Both the position numbers and the translations under genes were made by a program. A model generated the notes under the pieces. It did not search any database. It saw only the letters and a list, made by a program, of their open reading frames with translations, and was not told the DNA's origin. 5,860 bases of DNA from an uncultured Oscillospiraceae bacterium. Its GTDB lineage: Bacteria > Bacillota > Clostridia > Oscillospirales > Oscillospiraceae. Positions 5,635 to 5,860 of this stretch are shown here, piece by piece. The stretch spans positions 1 through 5,860 of the forward strand of contig CAAFMK010000158.1 of assembly GCA_900763995.1 (NCBI GenBank), in the 5' to 3' direction. Every line of letters begins with the position of its first letter. Position 1 is the first letter of the stretch.

Positions 5635-5742
5635 CATGGCTGGACAAAACGAGCCAGACCATGCACTCCTTGCCCACATAACGGCGGGAGACCGTTCCCG
5701 CCTACTAGGGCATCCGCCCGTTCAGAAGGACAGCTCACGGGT

Positions 5743-5745
5743 GAG
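5743..5745 (-). promoter_or_regulatory. T-box specifier codon CUC (leucine)
   Basis: Aligned base for base with the glyQS leader as I remember it (CGAA-A-GGC-A-UUC-UUGAGC), the leader reads CGAA-U-CUC-A-CCC-GUGAGC, with the same spacing. This puts CUC in the specifier slot, followed by the usual purine. CUC would pair with tRNA-Leu anticodon GAG. The ilv-leu leader of B. subtilis also uses a leucine CUC specifier. The neighbouring triplets UCU and UCA (Ser) in shifted registers are not at the conserved distance. Confidence 0.8.
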
Positions 5746-5847
5746 ATTCGGGGGTGGTCTTTCAGGGGAGCTTACACCAACCGCTCCCTCTCTAAACATC
5801 CAGACAAGCCTACTATCCCGCTCATCGCTTTTGAATGATTAGTCCCA

Positions 5848-5853
5848 ATAATA
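5848..5853 (-). promoter_or_regulatory. Possible -10 box of the operon promoter
   Basis: TATTAT on the minus strand is 18 bases or so before the start of T-box stem I, so transcription would begin near 5843-5840. The spacing suits a sigma-A promoter. The -35 element would fall beyond the right edge of the window and cannot be seen, so this is only a candidate. Confidence 0.35.
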
Positions 5854-5860
5854 ACCCAAG

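Larger units (their letters stand above)
5562..5832 (-). promoter_or_regulatory. T-box riboswitch leader, leucine type, controlling the ilv operon
   Basis: About 270 bases of non-coding leader show T-box parts in the proper order. Stem I begins near 5830 with GCGATGAGCGGGATAGTAGG; AGTA (5814-5811) is the 5' side of the specifier loop. The distal hairpin pairs 5788-5783 with 5771-5766 (GGGAGC/GCTCCC) around GGTTGGTGTAA, closely resembling the B. subtilis glyQS distal loop as I recall it. The specifier side reads CGAATCTCACCCGTGAGC (5750-5733), then come a stem II/III region (about 5725-5650), the conserved T-box (5634-5613) and a terminator. T-box RNAs bind a cognate tRNA and stop transcription when it is aminoacylated. 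The position before ilvB, with a leucine codon in the specifier slot, fits feedback by leucine supply. The short plus-strand reading frame here is a shadow. Confidence 0.95.

Noticed and set aside
5618..5842. Plus-strand open frame of 74 codons opposite the leader
   Set aside because: It covers the T-box RNA structures, has no ribosome site I can see, and resembles no protein.

Overview
The window holds one minus-strand branched-chain amino acid operon and almost nothing else. In transcription order (right to left) it reads: a leucine-type T-box leader with an attenuator terminator (about 5832-5562), ilvB copy 1 (5520-3892), ilvN copy 1 (3878-3393), ilvB copy 2 (3340-1637), ilvN copy 2 (1623-1057), ilvC (1076-57), and a hairpin terminator at the left edge (7-41). 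All plus-strand reading frames, including one across the T-box leader, look like shadows of this operon.

The organism is most likely a moderately GC-rich member of the Bacillota, probably a clostridial gut-type anaerobe. The T-box leader, the strong GGAGG-type ribosome sites before nearly every gene, and the class I (short) ketol-acid reductoisomerase support this. GC looks like 55-60% by eye. Genus cannot be settled from the sequence alone; an Oscillospiraceae-like source is my guess.

The genes cover the first two steps of isoleucine, valine and leucine synthesis. Acetohydroxyacid synthase (AHAS: IlvB catalytic plus IlvN regulatory) condenses pyruvate with pyruvate or 2-ketobutyrate, and IlvC then isomerises and reduces the product. 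Dihydroxyacid dehydratase (ilvD), the transaminase (ilvE) and the leu genes are not in the window. The leader appears to read the charging of tRNA-Leu through a CUC specifier. When the tRNA is uncharged, an antiterminator forms that uses the 5' arm of the terminator, so the operon is read through.

The most interesting point is that two complete but clearly different AHAS gene pairs lie in tandem under one leader. Copy 2 is close to the textbook enzyme. Copy 1 keeps the catalytic glutamate and thiamine-diphosphate motif. It lacks the active-site tryptophan that favours 2-ketobutyrate, has a degenerate RFDDR motif, and ends before the C-terminal segment that normally caps the active site. The two enzymes probably differ in substrate choice or inhibition. 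I see no mobile element, CRISPR array, tRNA or rRNA gene, and no wholly unknown system.
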